64,000 bases of DNA from assembly GCF_947499695.1 (NCBI RefSeq), contig NZ_CANMPQ010000001.1:62001-126000 (forward strand), in the 5' to 3' direction. The translations under genes and the position numbers were made by a program. The notes beneath the pieces were generated by a model. It was not told the DNA's origin and did no database searches. It worked only from the letters and a program-made list of their open reading frames with translations. This DNA comes from an uncultured Allomuricauda sp. (lineage in GTDB: Bacteria; Bacteroidota; Bacteroidia; Flavobacteriales; Flavobacteriaceae). How positions within the stretch are numbered: the first letter of the stretch is position 1; each line of letters starts with the position of its first letter. Shown piece after piece: positions 34,982-43,332 of the stretch.

Positions 34982-36748
34982 TTAAAAATCGAGGTCGAAC
35001 TCTTTTCTGAGTAGATCAATGGCAGGATTTCTCTCTTTCAATTTCTGATACTTTTCCTCAGGAGTGAAAGCGAATTTTTTGGCCACCTCTTCATTTACGG
35101 TAATATTCAAGGTGATGGAATAATTGTTCAATTTTTGTTTTAGGTAGTCCATCATAAGACTTTGTTCCCTTTCTACCTCTTTTTTCATGGTACTGTTGGG
35201 AAGCTCAATCCATATGTTATGCTCATTTTTAAGTTTCGGAACATCGGTCTGGAAATTACTGGCCAATATTTTTCTTCCCTTAATTTCCAGCTGTTGTACC
35301 ATATCGTTCCAATGTGCTTGCATATCAGATTCCGTAAAGCTTTCCTTTGGAAGATCATCCTGGTTAACCGGAGGGGCCTTAACATTTTCATGGGCCTTCT
35401 TGGCCTTTATACTGGATATGGATAAGCCTGAAACCCTATTTTCTGGAGTTTTAAGTTGAATTTTTTTAATCGATGGAGGTGCAGTTTCAGGCTCAGTATC
35501 GGGTTCTTGCGATTGAACTTCAGGCTGTATAGGCGTTTCTTGGAGCTCAGATGATTTCGATTGTTCAGTCGCGTACGAAGGTGTGGGCTCTTCTAAACTT
35601 GGTGTAGGAGTTGCAACAGGACTACCATTATTAGATTCATTGGATTTAAAGAAGGAAGCGGGAATTATGAAATCAGACTTTTTTTTTTCTCCATCAAAGG
35701 AGATGGAAGCCAATTTCATTAAAGTAAGCTCAACAAGCAGACGCTGATTTTTACTGGTTTTATATTTTAGATCAGCATTATTGGCCATTTCCAACGCTTG
35801 TAAAAGAAATCCTCTGCTAGCTTTTTTTGCCTGCGTCTGATAATGTTCTTTTACATCTTCGCCCACCTCCAGCAAAGCTATTGTTTCAGGATGCTGACAT
35901 ACCATCAAATCCCTAAAATGAGAGGCCAATCCAGAAATAAAATGATGACCATCAAACCCTAATGAAAGTGTTTTGTTGAACAGCACAAGTAAATCTGGAA
36001 TATTGTTGGCCAAGATAAGATCAGTGGTATCGAAATAGGTGTCGTAGTCAAGGACGTTTAGGTTTTCTGTGACTGCCTTTCTGGTCAATGTATTCCCTGA
36101 AAAGCTGACCACTCTATCAAAAATGGAAAGTGCATCACGCATGGCGCCATCTGCTTTTTGGGCTATGATGTGAAGGGCACTGTCTTCGGCTTCAATTCCC
36201 TGTTGCTCTGCGATATACTTTAAATATGCCGAAGCATCCTTTACCGTAATTCGTTTAAAATCGAAAATTTGGCAACGTGAAAGTATCGTTGGGATTATCT
36301 TATGCTTCTCAGTCGTGGCCAGTATAAATATGGCGTGCTTTGGCGGTTCTTCCAAGGTCTTTAGAAAAGCATTGAAAGCAGACTGGGAAAGCATATGGAC
36401 CTCATCAATAATATATACTTTATACCTACCCACCTGAGGGGGTATGCGAACTTGGTCGATGAGACTTCTAATATCGTCAACCGAATTGTTCGAGGCAGCG
36501 TCCAATTCAAAAATATTGAATGCAAAATCCTCATCTTCCCGTTCCGTTCCGTCCTGATTGATTTTCTTAGCGAGAATACGTGCACAGGTAGTTTTACCGA
36601 CACCTCGTGGTCCACAAAAAAGTAGGGCCTGCGCTAAGTGATTATGATCAATCGCATTGAGTAGCGTATTGGTAATAGCTTCCTGACCCACTACATCCTT
36701 GAAGGTCTGGGGGCGATATTTCCGGGCCGATACTATAAAGGGTTCCAA
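34982..36748 (-). CDS. dnaX: DNA polymerase III subunit gamma/tau
   Basis: Clamp-loader ATPase of 588 residues. Walker A GPRGVGKTTCARILA (about 45), DEVHMLSQSAFNAFLKTLEEPP (Walker B and SRC-preceding region) and PTILSRCQ (arginine finger) are present. After Walker A the four-Cys zinc module of most DnaX proteins is replaced by KINQDGTEREDEDFAFNIFELDAAS, a Cys-free form known to me from Bacteroidota. A low-complexity Glu/Pro/Ser linker (about 370-460) precedes the tau-like C-terminal domain. Whether a shorter gamma form is made is not visible; no slippery A-run was noted. Confidence 0.95.
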   Translation of the reverse strand: MEPFIVSARKYRPQTFKDVVGQEAITNTLLNAIDHNHLAQALLFCGPRGVGKTTCARILAKKINQDGTEREDEDFAFNIFELDAASNNSVDDIRSLIDQVRIPPQVGRYKVYIIDEVHMLSQSAFNAFLKTLEEPPKHAIFILATTEKHKIIPTILSRCQIFDFKRITVKDASAYLKYIAEQQGIEAEDSALHIIAQKADGAMRDALSIFDRVVSFSGNTLTRKAVTENLNVLDYDTYFDTTDLILANNIPDLLVLFNKTLSLGFDGHHFISGLASHFRDLMVCQHPETIALLEVGEDVKEHYQTQAKKASRGFLLQALEMANNADLKYKTSKNQRLLVELTLMKLASISFDGEKKKSDFIIPASFFKSNESNNGSPVATPTPSLEEPTPSYATEQSKSSELQETPIQPEVQSQEPDTEPETAPPSIKKIQLKTPENRVSGLSISSIKAKKAHENVKAPPVNQDDLPKESFTESDMQAHWNDMVQQLEIKGRKILASNFQTDVPKLKNEHNIWIELPNSTMKKEVEREQSLMMDYLKQKLNNYSITLNITVNEEVAKKFAFTPEEKYQKLKERNPAIDLLRKEFDLDF

Positions 36749-36856
36749 AATCAGGAAATTTGCGTTACTACAAATATAAAAATAGGAACGTGCAAAGTGC
36801 CATTGTCGTTGGTGAGGAAGCTACTTTTTATTAACAATTAGGTTACCTTTGCCCGT

Positions 36857-37143
36857 AGCAGGCCACCTTATCGCTTTCGGTCACCATCGGAAGAGGAAAG
36901 TCCGGACACCATAGTGCAGCATAGCGGATAACATCCGTCCGTTGAAAAGCGAGGACCAGTGCAACAGAAAGCAAGTACAGTTCGGCTGTAGTGAAATCAG
37001 GTAAACTCTATGCGGTGAAACGTCATGTAAACCAGTGTTTGAGGGCTGCACGCCCGAGTTGGAGGGTAGACGGTTCGAGCTTTTGGGCAACCAAAAACCT
37101 AGATAAATGATAAGGCTAGACAGAATCCGGCTTATGGCCTGCT
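36857..37143 (+). ncRNA. rnpB: RNase P RNA
   Basis: Catalytic RNA of ribonuclease P, which trims tRNA 5' ends. P1 is closed by AGCAGGCCA (36857-36865) pairing with TGGCCTGCT (37135-37143). The conserved core GAGGAAAGTCCGGAC (36889-36905 region), GCAACAGAAAG, AGGGTAGACGGTTCGAGC and the terminal ACAGAATCCGGCTTATGG are all present, giving a bacterial type A RNA. A T-run directly follows P1. No protein frame is real here. Confidence 0.96.
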
Positions 37144-37303
37144 TTTTCTTTAATCTTTTGAAAGCCAACTAATTGAAATTCTATTAAGAAAAATTGAGGT
37201 ATTTTCTTTCACGATTGGCCTCAATATAAGAGTTCGTCAATCCTAACCTTCTATATATCAATTGTGTATTCCTGCTTTTGAATGGAGATGGTAGTTTTAA
37301 ACC

Positions 37304-37468
37304 ATGATTGCTTTTTGGATTATTATTATTACAGCCACTCTATGCCTTGGTTACATATGCATAAGGTTGATAAAATTTATACATCCTTCCAAAAGTCTTG
37401 ATATAAAGAGCTATGAGAATGGCGAATTCCATCAATTTTGGGACGAAAGCGATAGATATTTTGATTAG
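37304..37468 (+). CDS. Small membrane protein, 54 residues
   Basis: Open frame after RNase P RNA: one hydrophobic helix at the N-terminus (MIAFWIIIITATLCLGYICIRL, so residues 1-21 or so) followed by a charged tail ending DESDRYFD. No known family. The codon use looks normal for the region, but a frame this short can occur by chance; it is followed by another tiny hydrophobic frame at 37553. Confidence 0.35.
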   Translation: MIAFWIIIITATLCLGYICIRLIKFIHPSKSLDIKSYENGEFHQFWDESDRYFD

Positions 37469-37552
37469 TTCGTGGCTTGAAAAATTAGACTTGTATAGTA
37501 TTTCGGACAGGAAAATATCAAAAAGGTATTTAAACCCTAAACAACCTTAAGG

Positions 37553-37648
37553 ATGATTTCAACATATTTGATTTTTCCGTTTGTCCTATTGCTGTACGTT
37601 TTGGTGCTATTTTTGGATGACTATATTGGAAGAAATGGGAGGTTCTGA
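37553..37648 (+). CDS. Very small hydrophobic ORF, 31 residues
   Basis: ATG followed by a strongly hydrophobic run (LIFPFVLLLYVLVLFL) and a short charged end. It lies 84 bases after the 54-residue ORF on the same strand and ends just before rsmD (opposite strand). Could be a single-helix membrane peptide; low confidence because of its length. Confidence 0.2.
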   Translation: MISTYLIFPFVLLLYVLVLFLDDYIGRNGRF

Positions 37649-37666
37649 GCAGTTTGTAGAATGTTT

Positions 37667-38203
37667 CTATTTTTCGAAAAAACTAAAAATACTTCCACCA
37701 TATTTTCTCGATTCCACAAAGTTGGAATGTTCCGATAAATCAGTTTGGTCCGAGTGTTCAATAATTAAAACTCCATCTTCAACCAATAATTCATTTTCGA
37801 AAACCAAAGTTACAATTTGATGAAATTGAGACATCTCAAAGCTATAAGGGGGATCTGCAAAAATTAAATTGGCCTTTTCAGGTGTCCGTTGTAGATATTT
37901 GAACACATCAGATTTTATGCTGGTAATCGATAAATCCAACTCCTCTGCTATTTTACTGATGTAGCGAACACAGCCAACATAACCATCAACTGCAACAATG
38001 TTCTCGGCACCCCTTGATGCAAACTCGAAGCTTATATTACCGGTGCCCGCAAAAAGGTCCATTACCTTAAGTTCATCAATAAAAAAACGATTGTTAAGAA
38101 TATTGAAAAGTCCTTCCTTGGCCATATCAGTGGTGGGCCTTACCGGAAGTTTTTTTGGAGCTACAAGTCGTTTGCCCTTATATCTACCGGAAATAATTCG
38201 CAC
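37667..38203 (-). CDS. rsmD: 16S rRNA (guanine-N2)-methyltransferase RsmD
   Basis: SAM-dependent enzyme that methylates G966 of 16S rRNA. The 178-residue protein starts MRIISGRYKGKRL (GTG start at 38203) and has the SAM motif VMDLFAGTGNISFEFASRGA and the catalytic NLIFADPPY. Its GTG overlaps the stop of the upstream DUF3822 gene (TAGTG), so the two are coupled. Confidence 0.95.
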   Translation of the reverse strand: MRIISGRYKGKRLVAPKKLPVRPTTDMAKEGLFNILNNRFFIDELKVMDLFAGTGNISFEFASRGAENIVAVDGYVGCVRYISKIAEELDLSITSIKSDVFKYLQRTPEKANLIFADPPYSFEMSQFHQIVTLVFENELLVEDGVLIIEHSDQTDLSEHSNFVESRKYGGSIFSFFEK

Positions 38204-39036
38204 TACAAGGAACTTAGGGTTGTAAAATCAATGGTCTGGGTTTCCAATTGCTCTAAGGGGTAGGTGGGGTCAATTGGAACAAAAACCGAAACATTCCTAA
38301 CATAGCGATGGCATAATTCGAATATAGTATCTCCTTCCTCCACCAAACCAAACAATTTTAGCTGTACTTTTTCCAAATCGATATGCAATTGCTCTAATCC
38401 AAAAAGAAGGTAGTATAGAAAATCTTCTGCAGTTTTGTAGGTGAAGTGATTGTAAAAAAGTAGTTTTTTTTCAGAAACAACAACCATTTCCATCTCCTTA
38501 TCTGATACTTGCACGTAGCAGACCGGTTCCGATGAGGCTCTAGTTTGATTCAATAGGGTACCGATTAATACTGTACCACTGTGTTTGAATTCAAACTCTC
38601 CGAAAAGGTCAAAAATGTAGTTGTTGATATTTGCGAAAGGGACATAAACATTGACCAAATCATGGTTGGAAATCTCATCATAGATAATATGATCGGTCGC
38701 CATAATTTTGGCATTGAATTTTAGGTAATTGGGCAGTTCTTCTTTATTGAAAAGGGTTTTGGGCACTAGACTGAACAACCCATTTTTATGAATAACCACA
38801 ACATCTGAAAACTTATTTTGAATTTCATCAACCGTCCCGAGAAGTTTTTTAAGCTCTTTTAGCATTAAATAGGGAGTGGAAGGTGTTTTGAAGGATATCT
38901 TTTCAAACGCCAATATCTCATTTGAAATAGTATCCAAAACACAAAAAGAAAGTCCATTCAAACCAACTTGAATGGACAGTTTCTTAAAGGTATTTTCAGT
39001 TTCTGACTCCTGTATATTATTAATTTTTTCTGTCAT
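38203..39036 (-). CDS. DUF3822 protein, possible PilM-like actin fold
   Basis: A DUF3822 family protein, about 277 residues from the ATG at 39036 (an alternative ATG at 39057 adds seven residues). The family is confined to Bacteroidota and is always seen near rsmD as far as I recall. Two strand-turn blocks, KLSIQVGLNGLSFCVLD near the start and PVCYVQVSDKEMEMVVVSEKKLLFYNHF mid-chain, recall the phosphate loops of ASKHA/PilM-type ATPases, but the Gly/Asp pattern is weak. The frame overlaps the end of the preceding gene. Function unknown. Confidence 0.7.
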   Translation of the reverse strand: MTEKINNIQESETENTFKKLSIQVGLNGLSFCVLDTISNEILAFEKISFKTPSTPYLMLKELKKLLGTVDEIQNKFSDVVVIHKNGLFSLVPKTLFNKEELPNYLKFNAKIMATDHIIYDEISNHDLVNVYVPFANINNYIFDLFGEFEFKHSGTVLIGTLLNQTRASSEPVCYVQVSDKEMEMVVVSEKKLLFYNHFTYKTAEDFLYYLLFGLEQLHIDLEKVQLKLFGLVEEGDTIFELCHRYVRNVSVFVPIDPTYPLEQLETQTIDFTTLSSL

Positions 39037-39751
39037 AGATTGGAGGCCAGTTTCCATTTGTACTTACATCCGTAAGAGAGCCCACTTTAATTTCCGTACC
39101 ATTCACTTCCTCAACACTTTGATGTGCATTTTCCCGCGCCACCAAATCGGTTGGTTGATCGTAAAGAACAACATTTTTGGCAACCTTAGCTTCAAAAACA
39201 GGCGCTTTATATCCTTGCTTGTCAATGATGTCTGCCTTCATTGTGAATTTTTCATCTGCTTGACCCCCGGGAACTTTCATCATGTCTTTGTAACGACTAT
39301 CATTTTTAAACAATGAGTCCTTTACTTTAATGAAACCAAGAGTGTCAACGATAATGGTATCAACCTGTAAATCGATTTGATATACTTTGTTATAACGCAT
39401 GAAAGAAGAATCTCTTTGCTGCGTAATGGTATAATTCCCTGTATCAACAAACTGGATAAGGCTATTGAAGTTACTTGCAAATCTACCATTTACGGTTTTA
39501 TATGCTTCTTGGGAATCACGTATGTCCTTCAACTTTGCGATTACTTTTGAAAATCTTTCTTGTCTCACCTTTTTAAACTCAATAGGTGCATTGATGGATT
39601 GATAAATTTTGTAGCCTAAGAAAATGCTTAAAAGTCCAAAAGCAATGACCAGAATCGGTTTTATCTTTTGAGGTAAAAACCTATCAATTAGAAATACAAG
39701 GCCTATGGTCAGTAGGCATATAACTACAACTATAAGAATTAAACTTAACAT
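39020..39751 (-). CDS. Single-pass membrane protein, pseudopilin-like
   Basis: Starting at the ATG at 39751 (243 residues), the protein opens with a strongly hydrophobic helix pair (MLSLILIVVVICLLTIGLVFLIDRF and PILVIAFGLLSIFLGYKIY), followed by RQERFSKVIAKLKDIRDSQEAYKTVNGRFASNFNSLIQFVDTG, which matches the helix-then-loop pattern of type II secretion pseudopilins. The rest is a beta-rich extracytoplasmic domain. It sits directly upstream of DUF3822 and rsmD on the same strand. A pilus-like role is inference only. Confidence 0.6.
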   Translation of the reverse strand: MLSLILIVVVICLLTIGLVFLIDRFLPQKIKPILVIAFGLLSIFLGYKIYQSINAPIEFKKVRQERFSKVIAKLKDIRDSQEAYKTVNGRFASNFNSLIQFVDTGNYTITQQRDSSFMRYNKVYQIDLQVDTIIVDTLGFIKVKDSLFKNDSRYKDMMKVPGGQADEKFTMKADIIDKQGYKAPVFEAKVAKNVVLYDQPTDLVARENAHQSVEEVNGTEIKVGSLTDVSTNGNWPPIYDRKN

Positions 39752-39858
39752 ACTAATTTTTTCTTTGAGAGTTAATTTAGCGGTTACAAGCAAATCTACA
39801 ATTTTTTTTTAATCACGAAACTTTTTGCTTTAAAAATCCATGCTATCTTTAGGTGCTT

Positions 39859-41292
39859 ATGAAAGACCCTTCTTCCAGTGGATTTTTAACCCTACTCAAG
39901 GATAAATTTCCTCACGAACCTACCTTGAAACAGGCCAGTGCTTTAGACAAACTCTCCAGATTTGTTTTAGATGGAAAGCGGGACGAACTTTTTCTCTTAA
40001 AAGGATTCGCTGGTACTGGGAAGACAACCATTGTAGGCACGTTGGTCAATAGTTTATGGAAAGTAAAAATGAGCGCTGTGCTCCTTGCACCTACTGGAAG
40101 AGCCGCCAAGGTAATGTCTTCTTATTCTGCAACACAGGCATTGACAATTCACAAAAAGATATACTTTCCGAAAAAACAAGCAGGTGGCGGGGTTCAATTT
40201 GTTTTAGCCCCTAATAAACATAGAAATACACTGTTCATTGTGGATGAAGCCTCAATGATACCGGATACTCCAGCCGATTCTAAACTTTTTGAAAATGGTT
40301 CTTTGTTGGACGATTTAATGTATTATGTGTACGCTGGTCATAACTGTAAACTGTTACTAATAGGTGATACTGCCCAATTACCTCCGGTAAAATTGGATAT
40401 AAGTCCTGCATTAGAAGAAGATAGACTATCGCTTAATTATAATAAAGAGGTCGATACTCTAGAGTTAGATGAAGTTATGCGTCAGCAAGATGACTCTGGT
40501 ATACTTTTCAATGCTACCAATTTACGCGAACAACTACAATCAGAATATTTTGATGAATTCAAATTCTCCGTAACCCATTACAAGGATATTGTACGGTTAA
40601 TTGATGGAACTGAAATACAAGAGGCCATTGATTCCTCGTATGCTGAAAACGGAAAAGAAGAGACAGCCATAATTGTGAGGTCAAACAAACGCGCCAATCT
40701 ATATAATAAGAATATAAGGGAACGTATTTTGTACCTAGATCATGAAATCGCGGTTGGCGACTATATGATGGTGGTCAAGAACAATTATTTTTGGTTGAGA
40801 CCAAATTCCGAGGCAGGGTTTATAGCGAATGGAGATATTATAGAGATCTTAGAGCTTTTTGCCATTAAGGAATTATATGGGTTCTCTTTTGCAGAGGTAA
40901 AAGTTAAAATGGTTGATTATCCTAATCAGAAACCTTTTGAAACCGTTTTGCTTCTAGATACCATAAATGCGGAAACCCCATCATTGTCATATGAAGACGG
41001 AAATAAACTCTATCAAGAAGTTTCCAAGGATTATGCTCATGAAAAATCAAATTACAAAAGGTTTTTAGGTGTAAAAAACAATAAGTTTTTCAATGCCCTG
41101 CAGGTTAAGTTCTCTTATGCGATTACCTGTCATAAGTCACAAGGTGGACAATGGAATACAGTGTTTGTGGAACAACCTTATCTGCCAAATGGCCCCGACA
41201 AAGACTATTTACGATGGCTGTACACTGCAGTTACTAGAGCGAAACAGAAACTATTCCTTATAGGATTTAAAGATGATTTTTTTCTTGAGTAG
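39859..41292 (+). CDS. ATP-dependent RecD-like DNA helicase
   Basis: A 477-residue superfamily-1 helicase. Walker A GFAGTGKTTIVG (about 50), the motif FIVDEASMIPD (Walker B), GDTAQLPPV, and the C-terminal KSQGGQWNTVFVEQ...YTAVTRAKQKLFLIGF (motifs V and VI, UvrD/RecD C-terminal) are present. It lacks the extra N-terminal region of RecD2. ATG at 39859 is preferred to the GTG six bases upstream. Partner subunits RecB/RecC are not visible nearby; such free RecD-like helicases are common in Bacteroidota. Confidence 0.88.
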   Translation: MKDPSSSGFLTLLKDKFPHEPTLKQASALDKLSRFVLDGKRDELFLLKGFAGTGKTTIVGTLVNSLWKVKMSAVLLAPTGRAAKVMSSYSATQALTIHKKIYFPKKQAGGGVQFVLAPNKHRNTLFIVDEASMIPDTPADSKLFENGSLLDDLMYYVYAGHNCKLLLIGDTAQLPPVKLDISPALEEDRLSLNYNKEVDTLELDEVMRQQDDSGILFNATNLREQLQSEYFDEFKFSVTHYKDIVRLIDGTEIQEAIDSSYAENGKEETAIIVRSNKRANLYNKNIRERILYLDHEIAVGDYMMVVKNNYFWLRPNSEAGFIANGDIIEILELFAIKELYGFSFAEVKVKMVDYPNQKPFETVLLLDTINAETPSLSYEDGNKLYQEVSKDYAHEKSNYKRFLGVKNNKFFNALQVKFSYAITCHKSQGGQWNTVFVEQPYLPNGPDKDYLRWLYTAVTRAKQKLFLIGFKDDFFLE

Positions 41293-41316
41293 GAATACGT
41301 TATTTTAGTCAACATC

Positions 41317-41886
41317 ATGAGCATGAATCCCGATACCATTATAAGTATTTTTTTAGGCGTTGGCCTGGCCGCATCCGTGGGTTTTAGAGTATTTCTTCCA
41401 CTTTTTGCTTTGAGTTTAGCAGCTTATTTGGGAGTATGGGATCTAAATGAAAATTGGGAATGGATAGGAAGTGTTGCAGCACTGATAGCTTTCGGAGTAG
41501 CCATGCTTGTTGAGATTTTTGCGTATTTCATTCCATGGGTAGACAATGCCCTGGATGGTTTGGCAGTTCCTCTGGCCGCCATAGCAGGTACAGCGGTTAT
41601 GGTATCAACCGTAGCCAATTTGGATCCGATAATTACATGGTCATTGGCCATCATAGCTGGTGGAGGAACAGCAACAGCAATTAAAGGAGCGAACGCGGCC
41701 GGAAGAATGACCTCAACGGCGACTACAGGAGGAGTGGCCAATCCAGTAGTATCAACCATCGAAACAGGAACTGCGGTAGCAGTTTCAACAGCCTCTATAT
41801 TAGTACCACCAATCGCTGCCATTCTGGTAATTGTGATTTTGGTGATTATTTTTAGAATTTATCGCAAATTGCGGCCAAAAAGGTAG
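41317..41886 (+). CDS. DUF4126 membrane protein
   Basis: A 189-residue integral membrane protein of the DUF4126 family, with about four hydrophobic helices. The Ala/Gly/Thr-rich middle ([30 protein letters not shown]) forms a re-entrant or helix-packing segment typical of the family, and ends with a basic tail. Function unknown. It lies 24 bases after the helicase and 22 bases before kdsB on the same strand, in a possible six-gene run. Confidence 0.82.
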   Translation: MSMNPDTIISIFLGVGLAASVGFRVFLPLFALSLAAYLGVWDLNENWEWIGSVAALIAFGVAMLVEIFAYFIPWVDNALDGLAVPLAAIAGTAVMVSTVANLDPIITWSLAIIAGGGTATAIKGANAAGRMTSTATTGGVANPVVSTIETGTAVAVSTASILVPPIAAILVIVILVIIFRIYRKLRPKR

Positions 41887-41908
41887 TTTTGGCCATAATA
41901 TAGAAGTA

Positions 41909-42637
41909 GTGAAAATAATTTCATTGATTCCAGCAAGGTACCAAGCCTCAAGATTTCCCGCAAAACTGATGCAAGATTTAGGCGGAAAACCGGTGATTGT
42001 CCGAACCTATAAAGCAGCGGTTGAAACAGGACTGTTTGATGAAGTCTATGTGGTAACCGATAGTAAAATAATTTATGATACCATTTCCGCTATTGGAGGC
42101 AAAGTGCTGATGAGCAAAAAAGAGCACGAAAGTGGAAGTGATAGAATTGCTGAGGCTGTGGTCGATTTGGATGTTGACATTGCAATTAATGTGCAAGGTG
42201 ATGAACCTTTTATTGATGGAGAAAGTTTAAAAAAGGTCATAGAAGTCTTTAAAAATGACGAAGAAGAAGAGATAGACCTAGCTTCATTGATGACACCCAT
42301 TACAGATTGGGACGAAATTGCCAATCCTAATACGGTAAAAGTAATAGTGGATAACCAAGATTTTGCACTTTACTTTTCAAGATCACCCATCCCTTATCCT
42401 AGAGATGAACAAGTAGATGCCAAATATTACAAGCATAAAGGAATCTATGCCTTTCGAAAGCGCGCCTTGCTCGATTTTCAGCGTTTGCCTATGCTTCCCT
42501 TGGAAGCCAAGGAGAAAATAGAGGCCATACGATTTTTAGAATATGGAAAGAAAATAAAAATGGTCGAAACACACGTGACCGGCATAGAAATTGATACCCC
42601 AGAAGACCTAGAACGAGCCCAAAAAGCATGGAGATAG
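41909..42637 (+). CDS. kdsB: CMP-Kdo synthetase (KdsB)
   Basis: Activates the lipopolysaccharide sugar Kdo (or its 8-amino form, see the KdnB-like neighbour) with CTP. The 242-residue protein has the nucleotide-binding start [15 protein letters not shown], the conserved [10 protein letters not shown] and [15 protein letters not shown], and the C-terminal [11 protein letters not shown]. Start codon appears to be GTG at 41909, since no ATG precedes the first motif. The end overlaps the HAD gene by ten bases. Confidence 0.93.
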   Translation: MKIISLIPARYQASRFPAKLMQDLGGKPVIVRTYKAAVETGLFDEVYVVTDSKIIYDTISAIGGKVLMSKKEHESGSDRIAEAVVDLDVDIAINVQGDEPFIDGESLKKVIEVFKNDEEEEIDLASLMTPITDWDEIANPNTVKVIVDNQDFALYFSRSPIPYPRDEQVDAKYYKHKGIYAFRKRALLDFQRLPMLPLEAKEKIEAIRFLEYGKKIKMVETHVTGIEIDTPEDLERAQKAWR

Positions 42638-43332
42638 ATTTTAAGAACATAAAAGTTATAGGCTTTGACGCTGATGATACCCTATGGGTAAACGAAACCT
42701 ATTTCCGAGAAACGGAGGAACGCTTCGCCGAACTTTTGGAAGGTTACGAAACCAAAAACAAAGTTGATCAGGAGCTCTTTAAGGTTGAAATGCAAAACCT
42801 TGAAACCTATGGTTATGGAATAAAAGGTTTCATGCTTTCCATGATTGAATCCGCTTTAGACCTTTCCAACAATAAAATTTCTCAAACAACTATTCTGGAA
42901 ATTCTCGACTTGGGAAAAAAAATGATCCAGCATCCTGTCGAATTATTGGATGGAGTAGAGGAGGTATTGCAAAAATTACAGGATAAGTATCGGCTAATAG
43001 TCCTTACCAAAGGAGATTTACTAGATCAAGAACGTAAATTAGAAAAGTCAGGAATATCCAAGTACTTTCACCATGTGGAAGTACTCAGCGACAAAAAAGA
43101 AAATAATTATAAGAACCTACTAGACCATTTAGAGATTAATGTGGATGAGTTTTTGATGATTGGCAATTCGTTAAAATCAGATGTATTGCCTATCTTGAAT
43201 ATTGGGGCCAAAGCCATCCACGTTCCATTTCATACCACTTGGGTACATGAAATGGTAGAAGATGAGCATCAGGTGAATGGTCACCTGAAGTTGAACAGCT
43301 TAAAAGAAGTTCTAAAGTATTTGAACAACTAA
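42628..43332 (+). CDS. HAD-family phosphatase
   Basis: A 234-residue haloacid-dehalogenase-superfamily hydrolase with motif [10 protein letters not shown] (catalytic Asp pair), motif II VLTKGD, and motif [14 protein letters not shown], plus a helical cap domain (about 20-95). It overlaps kdsB by ten bases and abuts the KdnB-like gene (one-base overlap), so it may act in Kdo metabolism, but it is not KdsC, which is smaller and has no cap. Substrate unknown. Confidence 0.85.
   Translation: MEIDFKNIKVIGFDADDTLWVNETYFRETEERFAELLEGYETKNKVDQELFKVEMQNLETYGYGIKGFMLSMIESALDLSNNKISQTTILEILDLGKKMIQHPVELLDGVEEVLQKLQDKYRLIVLTKGDLLDQERKLEKSGISKYFHHVEVLSDKKENNYKNLLDHLEINVDEFLMIGNSLKSDVLPILNIGAKAIHVPFHTTWVHEMVEDEHQVNGHLKLNSLKEVLKYLNN

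Noticed and set aside
37051..37110. GGTTCGAGC block resembling a tRNA T-arm
   Set aside because: It is part of the RNase P RNA core; no acceptor or anticodon stem surrounds it.
36881..37168. Open frame on the minus strand across RNase P RNA
   Set aside because: The region is the conserved RNase P RNA with matched P1 ends, so the frame is accidental.
37184..37284. Minus-strand frame that recalls the end of a LuxR-type helix-turn-helix (IYRRLGLTN)
   Set aside because: Only about 30 residues, no start, no rest of the domain; likely chance.
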